Shown here one piece after another: positions 13,376-24,189 of a DNA stretch of 64,000 bases (the stretch's first letter is position 1; the number at the start of each line of letters is the position of its first letter). The position numbers were made by a program, and so were the translations under genes. A model generated the notes under the pieces. The model saw only the letters and a program-made list of their open reading frames with translations, was not told where the DNA came from and ran no database searches. The DNA lies in contig OY829326.1 of NCBI GenBank assembly GCA_963691655.1, positions 12,636,878 to 12,700,877 on the forward strand, given 5' to 3'. This DNA is from Toxonevra muliebris. Taxonomy: Eukaryota; Arthropoda; Insecta; Diptera; Pallopteridae.

Positions 13376-13566
13376 CTGCCGATCAGGGCCAGAAATTTTT
13401 TTCGGGGGTGGTTTTCATTCGAAGAAAATATTCATAAATAATTTTTATCAAACTGATTTTTAAATACAATAAATTAAATCAATGATACATTTGATGGACC
13501 CTACAAAATTAAAATTTTAGGAAAAATTTTCCGATTTTTTTTAATCTTAACCTCAAAAAAATGGCC

Positions 13567-13591
13567 AAAAAAAAAAAAAAAAAAAAAAAAA
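13567..13591 (+). repeat. Poly-A run of 25 bases
   Basis: An uninterrupted A run in the hAT-type element, followed by further A-rich sequence. It could be an old retrotransposed tail or simple slippage. Confidence 0.8.
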
Positions 13592-14342
13592 TAATCAAAT
13601 TAAATTTTTTCAAATAAATATTATTCAATTTGCATTCTAGTGCATTTTTTTTTATCGTGAGGGACATAATTTCATTAACTCATTGACTTCCCACTTCTGA
13701 TAATGTACCCAACCTCAAAAAAATTACCAAAAAAAGTAGAGGCTCATTTTTTTCAAAAGATAATCATTGGGAATTTGAGCCATTATCAATGATAAGGAAC
13801 CCGGATGAGGTTGGCTTATATTCCCTAAATTCGTGAAGTCACAGCATTGAAAGAGATCTTTTTAGTCGTGGTGCTCTGAGCAATAATGCGTTATAAAATT
13901 AATTTTAAGATGGGTTTTGCTTATAACATGGAGTTTTTGCGAAAGAATTTTTCACGTTGAACACGAATCTGAGGTCAAAAACTTCCCATCACGTAACATT
14001 TTAGGAAAAAAATGGGGTTCAAGCAAGTCTTATTTTACAAGGATCCGATAATTTTTTCTATTTTTATTAATTTTTAAACTTTTCAAACTGATTCAGGACG
14101 AAACCTTAAATCAAAAACAGTTACTGACCCAGAAAAACTATGAATGCAGGAGTGCTCAGTATCACCTTCTCTTTTTGAATCCGTAGTCAAACCTCATGTC
14201 GAAGAAAACAAATCGGATTTGATCGCTTAGTGTAACTAAGATTACAAATTTATTTTTTATATTTGACTTTTAAGATAAAAAACCGATGGAAGCAAAAAAT
14301 TGGCAATTAATCTAAAAAATTTGAATAAATTTTCCACATTTC

Positions 14343-14384
14343 GGGGGGGCGGGGGGGTCAGAACCCCAAGACCCCGCCCCCCCC
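14343..14384. other. G7-C-G7 / C-run palindrome
   Basis: Two runs of seven G separated by one C (14343-14357) are followed by GACCCCG and a C8 run (14372-14384). The strand can fold into a GC hairpin, and the G runs could support a G-quadruplex. This is the only such GC block in the surrounding AT-rich 5 kb and lies just inside the hAT-type element's right end. Confidence 0.8.
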
Positions 14385-14406
14385 TAAATACGGCCTTGCT
14401 GTCGAT

Positions 14407-14710
14407 GATCTTTAGTTTGAGCAAGAACTCGCGCACAGCTCGTGAAACAATCAACTTATTAGCCCATAAGTTTCCAGATCGAATAGTTTCGAAAAATCCG
14501 GACATCAATTGGCCTTCAATTGGCAAGATATTGCAATTTGACCCCTTTCAATTATATCTTTTAGGGTTTTTTAAAAAGTATAGTGCGAATCCGGATAGAA
14601 ATTGCTGTCATAGACCGCCTCGTATTGCAAAAAGTCATCAACAATTTCGCTGAGGCCATATGTGCAATATTATATTCCATACATAAATGACATCAAAAGA
14701 GTTTAAATTT
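14407..14710 (+). pseudogene. Tc1/mariner-superfamily transposase C-terminal fragment
   Basis: Reading + from 14417 gives TARETINLLAHKFPDRIVS and DINWPSIGKILQFDPFQLY. These follow the order of the region between the second and third catalytic residues of DDE transposases with an N-W-P-P-x-S-C-D-L-T-P-L-D pattern, but the D-L-T-P block is corrupted. After about 14590 the similarity moves one frame to IDRLVLQKVINNFAEAI, which matches the helical C-terminus of the same family. The fragment is broken and short. Its left side is cut by the hAT-type element ending at 14398. Confidence 0.7.
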
Positions 14711-15180
14711 TTCTTCACAAAAAGTGTGCTTTCTTTCAAAATGAAAAAGAAACTAACAAAGAAAGAAAAAGAGTTTAAAAATTTCTCTTATTTTTTAAAA
14801 GTGATAAAAACTTTCCGAGATCTCCAAATACAAATATCTGAAAAGCCTTACATTATAACGAAAAACTAAGTACGCCATCATATAAACGAAGTATGACGTG
14901 CCTGACGTAAACCAAACTTGCGATTTGTTGAGTAGTGTAATTTAACATCATTTTGTTGAAGAAGTATGGGCACTCAATAATTGACTTATTCGTTGTGTTG
15001 ATGTGCAGGATTATATTTATGTATATACAATATTTTTCTGTAATATATTATGTAATCAACAATGAAAACAATTTTTCATTTAAACACATAAATATAAATT
15101 TATTTGTTCATTTAAGTGCATTTGATGTGAGTATTTTAAGTTTAATTCCTAAATGGCTTTACACCAACTAGTTTTAACAT
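14711..15180. other. Intergenic DNA upstream of secreted-protein gene
   Basis: AT-rich with no supported gene. Lys-rich open frame at 14687-14869 reflects A-rich sequence. Confidence 0.4.
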
Positions 15181-15226
15181 AAGGCAAAGAAATGCCTAGA
15201 AGGCAAAGAAATGCCTAGAAGGCAAT
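15181..15226 (+). repeat. 19-bp tandem repeat
   Basis: Two perfect copies of AAGGCAAAGAAATGCCTAG (15181-15199, 15200-15218) and the start of a third. Each unit contains GGCA...TGCC, a short palindrome. It lies about 210 bp upstream of the TATA box of the secreted-protein gene, so a regulatory role is possible but unproven. Confidence 0.85.
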
Positions 15227-15426
15227 TAGAGCAATCGTTTTGACTTTTAAATTTATTATTGAAATTACTTAATCAGCAAGAAGCTAATCTAAGGTGCATT
15301 AGGCTTTCTTACTTTTAAAATATTTATTGCCCACAAAAAGAAATGCATTGACCTTTTGTTATTATCAAAAATCATTACATACCCAAAGAATTCTTTATGC
15401 CAGAGCCTTATTTCAAACGCATCTTG

Positions 15427-15434
15427 TATAAATA
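15427..15434 (+). promoter_or_regulatory. TATA box of secreted-protein gene
   Basis: TATAAATA stands 55 bp before the ATG at 15482. Transcription would be expected to start about 30 bp downstream, near 15457-15462, leaving a 5' leader of only 20-25 nt. Strong TATA boxes with tiny leaders are common in fly genes for abundant secreted or structural proteins. Confidence 0.75.
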
Positions 15435-15481
15435 GCTTTAGCATTAAGCGAAGAGAAGCTAGTATACACAAGGCATTCATT

Positions 15482-17540
15482 ATGGTAAGATCAATTTAGT
15501 ATTTTTAATTTTTATTTCAAGTTAATTATAAGAATTCACATTTATTTACAGCGTTTCCTCAATTTACTTGAGTTCTTCTTAAGCCTAAGTTTTCTGTTGC
15601 ATTGCCAGGCTCATATTGTAACAAGACGACATGTTTTGAATGCAGAAAATTATTCTGCAAATATGATGAATAAAGAAATAAATGTTGGTGATAAAACAAA
15701 AATTTTACAAAATGAATTTGCCAATGAACCTAAAATCGTTGAGGAAGACTCCGTTAAAATTATAGATATTCCAATTATCGAAAATGAAATTATTACTGCA
15801 GAGACGAAAGAATATGGCCATGCAGTAAACACCGAACCCAAAATCAGTGAAGATGAGACAAACACATCAATTACTATCAGGATCAGTGAACCAAAAATTA
15901 TTAAAGAAACTATTACTTCAATAGATTCCACTATCAATGAACCCAAAATAACTGAAGATGAAAAAGTTACATCAATAACTTCCACGATCAATGGGCCTAA
16001 AATGGAAGAGGTAAATAATGCGAAATTTTCCTCAAGTAATGAGGCAACAACAATCTCACAAAAATATACAACGCCATCTTACTTTAGTGATGAGGATGAC
16101 ATCATATATGAAAATCAAGAAGCTAAAATTTCAAGTGCTTCAAAGCCAAATGAAGTGGCTGCAACAATAGTAACTAATGATAATGCAAAAATACCACAAA
16201 AATATCTAGTCGAACCTATACTCAATGAACGGAAAATCTTTGAAGAAGGAGAAGCAACAATCACATATGATAAAGTCATATTTGAAAATAATATCGAAAA
16301 GAAAAAAGTTGTGGGTGAAATACAGCCAAGATTGAATAATGTAGCATCATTAGAAATATCAAGTGTAACGAAACAGGCCAACGAATTTTCGTTGGATTCC
16401 AGAGCGCTGCAAGGCACTGAAATGGAATTTGACTTTCCTAAAGATCGTGAAGGAAGCGGTGGCGGTAAAGAAGAAACAAATGCGGAACAAATTTCAAGTT
16501 TAAACTATAATATTAAAGCAGAAGTCAAAGATCAAATTGAAGCTAATTCTTCGGATGACATTAAAAATAATAAGCAAATAGATATTTGGAATGCACCACC
16601 AGTAATAGCAACAGTTAATGAATCCATTCAAGAGCAAAAAAATAATATAAATAAGTGGAATATGCCACCACTAGCAGACTCACCAATTATTGAACCAATC
16701 GAAACACTAATCCCATCTATTCAAAACCAGAATTCGAAAACAAACCAAGCGGAATCGGTAAGTTCAGTCGGCACTAATATACAACAGTTGCTAATTTCAA
16801 AATCTGCAAGTGCTTCTAATCTCACGACAACCTTGCCATGGTATTCGAATCTTGTGCCAATCTATCCATCCTTCTTTTTAAATCCATTAAATTCCACATC
16901 AAACACGAAAAATCAAACACAATCCATATTCGGTTTGGGATTCCTCATTGTACCATGGAACTATACAAAAATGTTTAGTCCATTGAATTCAACATCCGCC
17001 TCGAATGCTTTCAATAATAATTTTGCTAGGCATTCAAAAAAAAATCATACTCAATTATTTCCATCATTTTTTAAATATCTAACGAAAAGTTATGGAAAAC
17101 CATGGGATTTTACCACAAAATCACATTTAAAAAATAAAACTGAAAAAAGTAATGGTGATGAAGTTTTGCATGTTCATTTTCCTATAAAATATTCACAACA
17201 GCGACAAGAGGATCAGGATCTGCAAAAGGAACACGAACGACAACAGCAACAATATAAAAACCAACAACATCAGCTTAATATAAAATATCCCTGGCATAAG
17301 GACAATAATAAATATAATAATAACAATGGAGCCGATCAACAACGTTTTTATTTGCTACAACCACCTAGCATACAAATTGAAGAAGAGCTACCACCATATT
17401 ACGAAAGATCGAATCCAATAAAAAGTCAAGTCAAATCTCAAGACAATAAGAAAACATCATTTATGCTGGAAGTGGATATACCCAATTCTATATTCAATAT
17501 AATGAAGTCAATATATAATATATTTAATTTTAATCAATAG
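15482..17540 (+). CDS. Secreted, repeat-containing, Asn-rich glycoprotein of unknown function
   Basis: The coding exons are 15482-15484 (ATG alone) and 15552-17540, joined over a 67-bp intron (GTAAGA donor at 15485, TTTACAG acceptor ending 15551, phase 0), for about 663 residues. Exon 2 has no suitable ATG early in frame, and joining to the upstream ATG gives a clear signal peptide (MRFLNLLEFF..., hydrophobic to about residue 17, likely cut after HCQA at 21). Residues about 58-154 hold imperfect repeats of [NTS]EPKI followed by acidic and Thr/Ile/Ser residues. Two WN(A/M)PP motifs lie near 347-375. Then come two PW...PLNSTS-like blocks, many N-x-S/T sites, and a Gln-rich charged stretch near 550-578. 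No transmembrane segment or known domain is seen. It is probably an extracellular structural, eggshell, glandular or seminal-type protein, but that is inference. No homologue is recognised. Confidence 0.82.
15485..15551 (+). other. 67-bp intron directly after the start codon
   Basis: GTAAGATC donor and TTTATTTACAG acceptor. The length is typical of fly short introns. Removing it joins ATG to CGT TTC CTC and creates the signal peptide. Confidence 0.82.
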
Positions 17541-20500
17541 ATTATGATTAAGTATATTTTTTTATTTTGATTAAATGAACCCATACAAAAGTGAGAAACA
17601 ACTTTGTAATTCAAATAACATAATTTTAATTCATTAATTACGATACGATCGAATATTTTCAAATATTTCTTTATCTAAATCATTTCATATGTAAAATGAA
17701 AAACTGTATTAAATATTTTGTAATCATTGAATACTGATAAAAAAAAATGTTTTAATTTAACTTACAAACTTGATTAAATATTTCATTAACTAAATTATTG
17801 CTTATATGAAATGAAAAACCACTGTGGATACAAAATTTAAGGTTTTTAAAAAATTCCTTTTGAATATTTCCATTAAGTCTACAAACTTATACAATATTTA
17901 CAAACTTTGCTTATTTGTTAAGTATTATAAAACAAATAAACTTTTCTTACTCAATGGGATTCAACCATAAATCTCATATGAAATCAAGAAAACTTTGTTA
18001 GATATATTTCTTCTGCACACATCCCTGCCTACCTGCATCTACATCTACTACCTACTTACTGTGTACTACAAATTACACAGTGAACTAACCTTGCGTAAAA
18101 ATGTTCAACATCGCCAACGTCGTACTCATGTCACCGTAAAGTTTATGCAGCCATTTTGTTACTTTAATACTTACGCAACATTCAACATCAACCATAACCT
18201 TATCCTTCCACATAGCTGCTTACTTCGTGACTGACTATTTTCCATAGCAAACATTTCTAAAGATATTTATAGTTAAAGAAGAGAAAAAATCATGAATTTC
18301 TTGTGATTTTATTAGATTGTCAAGTCAATCTAATAAAACTTGTGTCCATTTAATTTAAAATTCTTTTACCCAAAGTTTTTGTGATCGTTTTGTTTTTGTT
18401 TGGTGTTCTGGTGCTTGGCTTATATTCTTTATTACTCAGGTACATTTGTAAATTTAAGTTTACAAATTAATGGCAATAAAATTACGACTGTAGTGTGTAA
18501 CACTTCAGTTGGTAAAATACTTTGCCGAAAACTTTTGTACTATTGTTTTATTTTTCTTTTCCACTGGCACACTGTCACTTTCAACTAAATTGGAAAAAGA
18601 AAGTAACATTTTATTATGGTGTCGTAGAGCAACACGTGCATATCCTTTTCATGTTGTTTTCGTTTTTTTGTATTTCATTCATTTATATTTTGTTATATAA
18701 TTTCAAAGGCAATGGGGATTTGATGTCTGTTGGGAAGTTGTTGGTAATACAGTTGCTCTACATTTGTAAAAGTCAAAAGTAATAATGTTTGACTCTTATT
18801 TTAATGCTTTTTCATAGTATGATATTTGTTCTTGTGAGAAGTTAAATTTGTTTTTTAGGGTATTAAAATCTGTTATTTTCAGGCATTTAATTTTGTTTAA
18901 TGCGTTTTTTAAATGAATACACTATATGAATTCGACTACATTTATTCTCCGGGTAGCCTCAAACTGGCAACAAATTAGGTGTTAGCGCCCTCCTTTGGCC
19001 TTAGTATATCTAATCAATTTATAGCTACAAATGTGCAATCGATCCCAATAGTGCTGATGCCATTGTAAGATTTTCTGACGATGGAAATTTATGAAGTTGA
19101 GTTTCTCTTCGTCTTCCTCAATCACAGTGCAGCTGAACCAAATTTAATTGAAAGGTTCTTGAATATGAAATTTATTACCTGATTATAGTTAGAGTGCTTC
19201 CGACATTGATCTACACGAACTATTTTCTTCTGAATCCTATTTAAAGTAATTCACTTCCCCCTAAGTTTAGTTTTCTCTATACCCTACAATTTTAACATTT
19301 AAATTTAAAGTAAAAATGTTATACTTTTCTTTAAACTCTTCTAAATTCTTACTTCCTTAACAATATTATTAACGCATACTCGTCCAATTGTATTTTACAT
19401 TTTTGTATTACGAAAGAAGAAGAAGCAGAAATAGAGAGGGTAAACTTGCAGCAATTCCATTTACACCATATACTCATACAAATTACCATACCTTCTTCCA
19501 CTGCCACTACTATCTTCTTATTCGTAAATGCAATTACAAACAGGTGCGATTTCATGTCAAGTCGCACAGCATGCGGTACAATATGGTACGGTATGGATAC
19601 AATACCAACTTCAGTTTTTCTACATACAACATACACACCATACTACAAAACTCGTACATTGTTCTATGAACGAATTACGAAAGAGGGTGCTTCGGCTGCT
19701 TAACAATGCACATTGTACCTACATACCTAATGCAATTTACTGTGTATAACCTCGATGACTTTTAAAGTCATATCCGTACATATTTACTAGTTTGTTATAT
19801 TTTGTGTATTTTTGAAATTTAAATGAGTGGATTTATTTTTGTTGATATCGTACTTAAATTTAAGTTAATTTTTACTTAAGAAGTACTTAACTTTCTAACG
19901 CAATTTTAGTTTTTGAAGTTATTGTTAACGGTAATGAGGCATTAGATTTAACCTTTCCTGCTGGTATATAAAAAATTATCCTTCAAAGTGTTTATACTAC
20001 AACTGAATGCTTTTTATTTATGCTCTTCAAATTATTTGAACTGGAAGAATTTAACAACTTGATTGCAAGATTGCATTCTTGCCAGCTTCTTCTTCTGTTT
20101 TTTTTTTTCGTTTTTTGTATATTATACCTTTAAGATACACAAGACATACTTTCACTAGCAGCATTTTTCAAATGCAGCATGTTATATGCGGAAGAAGAAA
20201 TAGAAATAAGTAAGTTGAGGGGGGAAAAAACAAAGTACAAATACAAGTATGACAACAATGTTGCTGTGGCAGTGTTTAAAGTTGCAGCTATTGCATATAC
20301 TTTTATACACACTGCATTACACTTAAATTTAAACCCATCCTTTTTCAATTCCATTGCAGTTTAGTATAAAGAATGTTAGCATACATTTGATTTTAAAGTT
20401 GATTGGTAGTCTGTTTTAAGTGTACTGTAGTGTATGCGTTCATATTTATGCATGATACTCTTATGAGAGAGCATCAAAGTCATTCAGTTAAAATTCACAA

Positions 20501-21363
20501 TGACAACTCAGCGAATTTGAAAAGGTAAACATGCGCTTAGCTCGAGATGGTAACATTAATAACATAGAGACGGTTTTATTAACTCATTGAAGCATAGATG
20601 AGAAACTAATTCAACTGTCAGCATTTATACACATACATGTACGAATTTACAGTTGCCCTATCATCTGCAACTAAAATCAATTTTTCTCAAAAATCTTTAA
20701 AATATGAATATACCAATAAAACTTGACAAGGTTGAAAATTTAAATACAAAATGTATATATGGTAAAAATCATATAAATGGATAGTTAACAGTAACTTGAA
20801 TATGTCCTGATCGAAACATTGCAGTTCAAACCAAAAAATATTTTTAAAATCCACTTAGACTAATATTTGGTAGAAACCAGTATTTTTCAAAGCTGCTCTG
20901 TAGAGGTGTGACGTCGATGTAATTAAGTTGGTTGGTTACCATGGCTGACCAGCACCAACCTACAGTGACTCAGGCAGCGTTTTAAACCACTTAGACACTG
21001 AAGTAATGGAGGTTTGTGCTAAACCTAACTCGTAGAGTTCTTCAGGCTAACTGCAGAGCAATTGATGAGTGCTTATTTTCCCCCTAAGTTTCCACAATTT
21101 CAACAATAAGAACTAAACACCACTGACCAGTGCAGGCTACCGTAAGCCTAGCTGCATCTGTACGATCTCTGTTAATTAACGTACGAGACCGGCCCTCATA
21201 ATATGAAATCGATGTCACACACAAGGCACAATGACTTTCAACTCCAGTTTGTAATTAAATTAACAATGAACACGAAAAGAATTGCAGTCTGTGCCTAATC
21301 AAGTGCTTTATAAAAATCATCTAAGCTTCAAAATATCTTTGATATGATTAAGGTGTGGTAAAC
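17541..21363. other. 3' flank of secreted-protein gene and intergenic DNA
   Basis: Possible poly(A) signals are ATTAAA at 17570-17575 and AATAAA at 17935-17940. A perfect hairpin with 13-bp arms (TTTTATTAGATTG, six-base loop) lies at 18307-18338. No further gene is supported; the open frames at 18400-20364 are short, overlapping and without domains. The slightly less AT-rich stretch at 20880-21300 may be an old repeat but I cannot classify it. Confidence 0.4.
18307..18338. other. Perfect 13-bp-arm hairpin
   Basis: TTTTATTAGATTG (18307-18319) and its exact reverse complement (18326-18338) enclose TCAAGT. It is AT-rich, and no T run follows that would make it a clear terminator-like element. 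Function unknown. Confidence 0.7.
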
Positions 21364-21435
21364 GACCTCGATAGTCTGGTGGATATTCTTCTAGATTTTC
21401 ACCCGGGAGGTTCGGGTTCGATTCCCGTCTTGGTC
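21364..21435 (+). repeat. tRNA-Glu-like sequence, probable SINE head
   Basis: The 72-nt segment starts GACC and ends GGTC, which pair. It has a B-box-like GGGTTCGATTCCCG in a T arm and an anticodon loop TTTTCAC with TTC at 21398-21400. The overall order matches eukaryotic tRNA-Glu. The D arm and anticodon stem contain mismatches, so it is not a sound tRNA gene. A tRNA-unrelated stretch and a T run (about 21487-21510) follow, as in a tRNA-derived SINE. Confidence 0.6.
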
Positions 21436-21510
21436 TGATAATAAATTGTCACACCGCCGTTTGGAACCGGTGATAAATTGTAGGTCCAAGCAATTTTTTT
21501 TTTTTTTTTA

Positions 21511-22110
21511 ACGAGGAGTAAAAGCAGTGAAAGCCGAAGTCAGTGCGAGACTTCCACCCGCTAAACATCACCTCTCTTCCGACGGAAAGCTCCTCCCGGA
21601 ACCACCGTTAAGTATTTCATCGGGAGGCCGTCTAGAGCATTACTGCTCACTCGTCTGTTTTTTGTTTTTTTGTCGGTCTGGTACGTTACCGTCCACGCGT
21701 AAAAACTGCTATTTTTCAGCCGCCAGCTTCGATTAACCGTGGCAGGCATTATTGGTCTGGCAGCGGGGTGAAGAGGCGGCTGCAACAAGCATGGGAGCTA
21801 GTTTTTATAAGCGGGAGTGGTCTCATTCCAGTATGAGGTACCGTTTCATATAAACGCGAGAGACGTCGAGGTCTCTTTGGCGTTTATTTTTCGGGCTGCG
21901 CCTTTTTGTTTTAGCCGATCTGGTGAGACGGCGTGGTCTCATTGCAGACTGAAGCAGCGTCATTCATCGGTTGGCATAGGGCTTTGTGACATTTAGATCA
22001 CGCCTTCCCTCTCTGTGGGGTATTTTAGTCGCTTCTTACGACAGGCATACCTTACCGCGGGAATATTCTAGTCTACTTCTCGCAGGGTATGACAATGGGC
22101 TGTTCAGGCT
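21511..22110. repeat. GC-richer block of probable transposon origin
   Basis: This 600-bp block is far richer in G and C than its surroundings and begins straight after a T run. On the minus strand it would end in a poly-A, which suggests a minus-oriented retroelement piece. It contains the ordered blocks GTCGCTTCTTACGACAGGCA and CCGCGGGAATATTCT near 22030-22072. I believe similar text recurs in insect repeats but cannot name the family. No coding frame is supported. Confidence 0.45.
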
Positions 22111-22216
22111 TAAATGTGTTTCTACTACAGTGGTTTTTTATTCAGTTAGTTCTGATTTATTTACTCTCGACGTTTGTCTTTAATAATTGTTTTCTTAAAT
22201 GCATGCCCCATACATA

Positions 22217-22739
22217 ACGTTCGTATCTATACAGTTTTTCGCGGTAGTCTACAGTTTTTTCAACTCCAAAACCGCATACAGCCTTTTTTACCAAAATACC
22301 GCGTTTATACTAAGAAAAAAATATAAAATTTTTGAACGCTAGGAAATTCAAATTTATCAATCGCAATGCAAAACGTCTGAAAGAACAATGGCAATTCGTT
22401 GCGAATATACTTTTGAAAGAAGTGGAAACAATGAAGGCGATTCTGATCGTCAAATGTAACTTGAAATATCCATGCGTTGATTTCTATAAATATCTCATAG
22501 CAAAGCCGGAATCGTTTCGTTAAATTTCTTCCAAGCACAAATTCAATACAACTACAGAAGGAGATATGAAAATGGAGAACGAACACGATTTAAATGATAG
22601 ATAAATTGCTTTCCTTGTTAATTTTCATTGAAAAAATTGATACCGCGAAATATACAGTTTTTTTTTAAAATCGATTTACAGTTTTTTAAAAGATTTTGTA
22701 TGAAATATACAGTTTTTGGTCGGAAAAAGATACGAGCGT
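22217..22739. mobile_element. TA-flanked MITE with repeated TACAGTTTTT
   Basis: The ends ACGTTCGTATCT and AGATACGAGCGT are inverted copies with one mismatch and are flanked by TA (22215-22216 and 22740-22741). Several copies of TACAGTTTTT lie inside, clustered at both ends. No transposase is present. The TA target suggests mobilisation by a Tc1/mariner enzyme. Confidence 0.6.
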
Positions 22740-23163
22740 TACCCAAAAACCATAACCCATAGCATAACATGTTTATTGGGTCATAATATCGTCGATTCTA
22801 TGAAAATATGAAAAGGATCCACTCAAGCTGTAAGAAAACAGTTAAGTTTACTGTTAAATTTTATGTTTTGAAGACTATTGTAGCAAATAAGTTTTAGTTG
22901 AAAATGATATGGTCACCACTGTATATATGCAACAAAAAACACTGCTGTTAATGTTCTCTTTAAGGTAGGAAATTGTTCTCACTAATTAAATCACTAATAA
23001 AGTCATATAAATGAAAAAACGAACTTGGCAGCAAATTCTGTAGCAAGTCCCTTTTTAATAATGACTACTGGCCGAAGACCATAGCAGTCAGTGCCACTGC
23101 ATAATAGTTTATATGTACAATTGTATTATATGTATAAACTTTTAAAATAATAATAATAATGAC

Positions 23164-24189
23164 TAGTGTCCGACCAAAACCGACTTTTTCGGCCGAAACC
23201 GAATTTCGGCCATTTTTCTAATATTCGGCCGAAACCGAAACTTTTTAATATATATGTATATACCTGTGGTCACAAGGCATAACAGCATAAGTGTGTTTTT
23301 TGTATTTTACAAGAGAGCACTTCAAAGGTTCAAGTGCTAAGAGTAATCAGGTTGAGTTGTGCTATGTTTCCGCCCTAATATCTCGTAAACCACTGAACCG
23401 ATAGTCATAAAATTCTGACACAATACGAAAACGGATATGAAGATTCAAATTATGATAATAACTCGAATTCGACAAAACTCGAGTTGTGTTGTTATTGCTT
23501 GTGACCACAGATATATTAAAAACAAAATTCAAATCATTTTAATTTTTTTTAATTAAAACTCAAAAAAAAAAAAAATCCATGTACATTCGGGCGAACTAAT
23601 TTTTTTTTTTTTTTTTTTTGAAAAGTACGTTCTATATTCGTCTATATTCGATTCTGATCAACTTTGCCGAAGAAAGTATGGCAAAAAAATAGATCCTACC
23701 CCCCGTAAAATTCGAAGAAGTTTCAGTACTACATACTGTAGATGTTTGAATAAAAATCGATAGTTACTTTTAATATTACTTTAACTTCTACGAATTTTAC
23801 GGGGGGTAAGCTCCATTTTTTTGTCATAGAATATCGGTTCTCCGAAAAAAATTCATCCATACAAATATATGTATATATAAAATAACAAAAATATTATTTT
23901 AACAATAAAGAAAATACATATTAAAGGCACTAAAAAAAAAATACATTTTGTGGTATAGGTACAAATGAAATTCACATTTTTATTTTAATATTCAAAATTG
24001 AATAACTTTATGTTATATGCTAAAAATAAAAACAGTCGTTTGCGTACTGAAATGCAATTTACAGTAAAATTTATAAAGTTTCGGTTTCGGCTAAATATTC
24101 GGCCATATTTTTTGCCGAAACCGAAACTTAGCCGAAACCGTATTTTTGGCCGAAACCGTAACCGAAACCGAATATTCGGTCGGACACTA
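23164..24189. mobile_element. hAT-type non-autonomous element, perfect 8-bp TSD
   Basis: Perfect 12-bp terminal inverted repeats (TAGTGTCCGACC) are flanked by the perfect 8-bp duplication ATAATGAC (23156-23163 and 24190-24197). Both subterminal regions carry many copies of CGGCCGAAACCGAA and variants, likely transposase-binding sites. The interior has an imperfect palindrome (about 23660-23850) around ACCCCCCGTAAAATTCG. No transposase frame is present, so it depends on a partner element. Confidence 0.88.
23660..23850. repeat. Imperfect palindrome inside hAT element
   Basis: Left arm includes CAAAAAAATAGATCC and TACCCCCCGTAAAATTCG, then AGAAGTT. The right arm is the inverted counterpart with CGAATTTTACGGGGGGTA. 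Arms of about 45-50 bp are separated by about 75 bp. It may be a second, nested foldback element. Confidence 0.65.

Larger units (their letters stand above)
13384..14398. mobile_element. hAT-type non-autonomous element
   Basis: The element begins CAGGGCC and ends GGCCTTG (reverse complement CAAGGCC), flanked by 8-bp direct repeats CTGCCGAT (13376-13383) and CTGTCGAT (14399-14406) that differ at one position. The 8-bp duplication and CA-GGCC-type ends fit hAT elements. G-rich sequence follows the left end and a strong G/C palindrome lies next to the right end. There is no transposase inside. It borders a transposase fragment on its right, so it probably inserted into an older element. Confidence 0.6.

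Noticed and set aside
15650..16417. Minus-strand hydrophobic frames opposite the secreted-protein gene
   Set aside because: Shadows of the acidic, Ile/Thr-rich repeats on the plus strand. The plus frame is much longer and has the signal peptide and promoter.
21364..21435. Functional tRNA-Glu gene
   Set aside because: The anticodon stem and acceptor stem contain mismatches and the flanks look like a SINE, so it is treated as a repeat.
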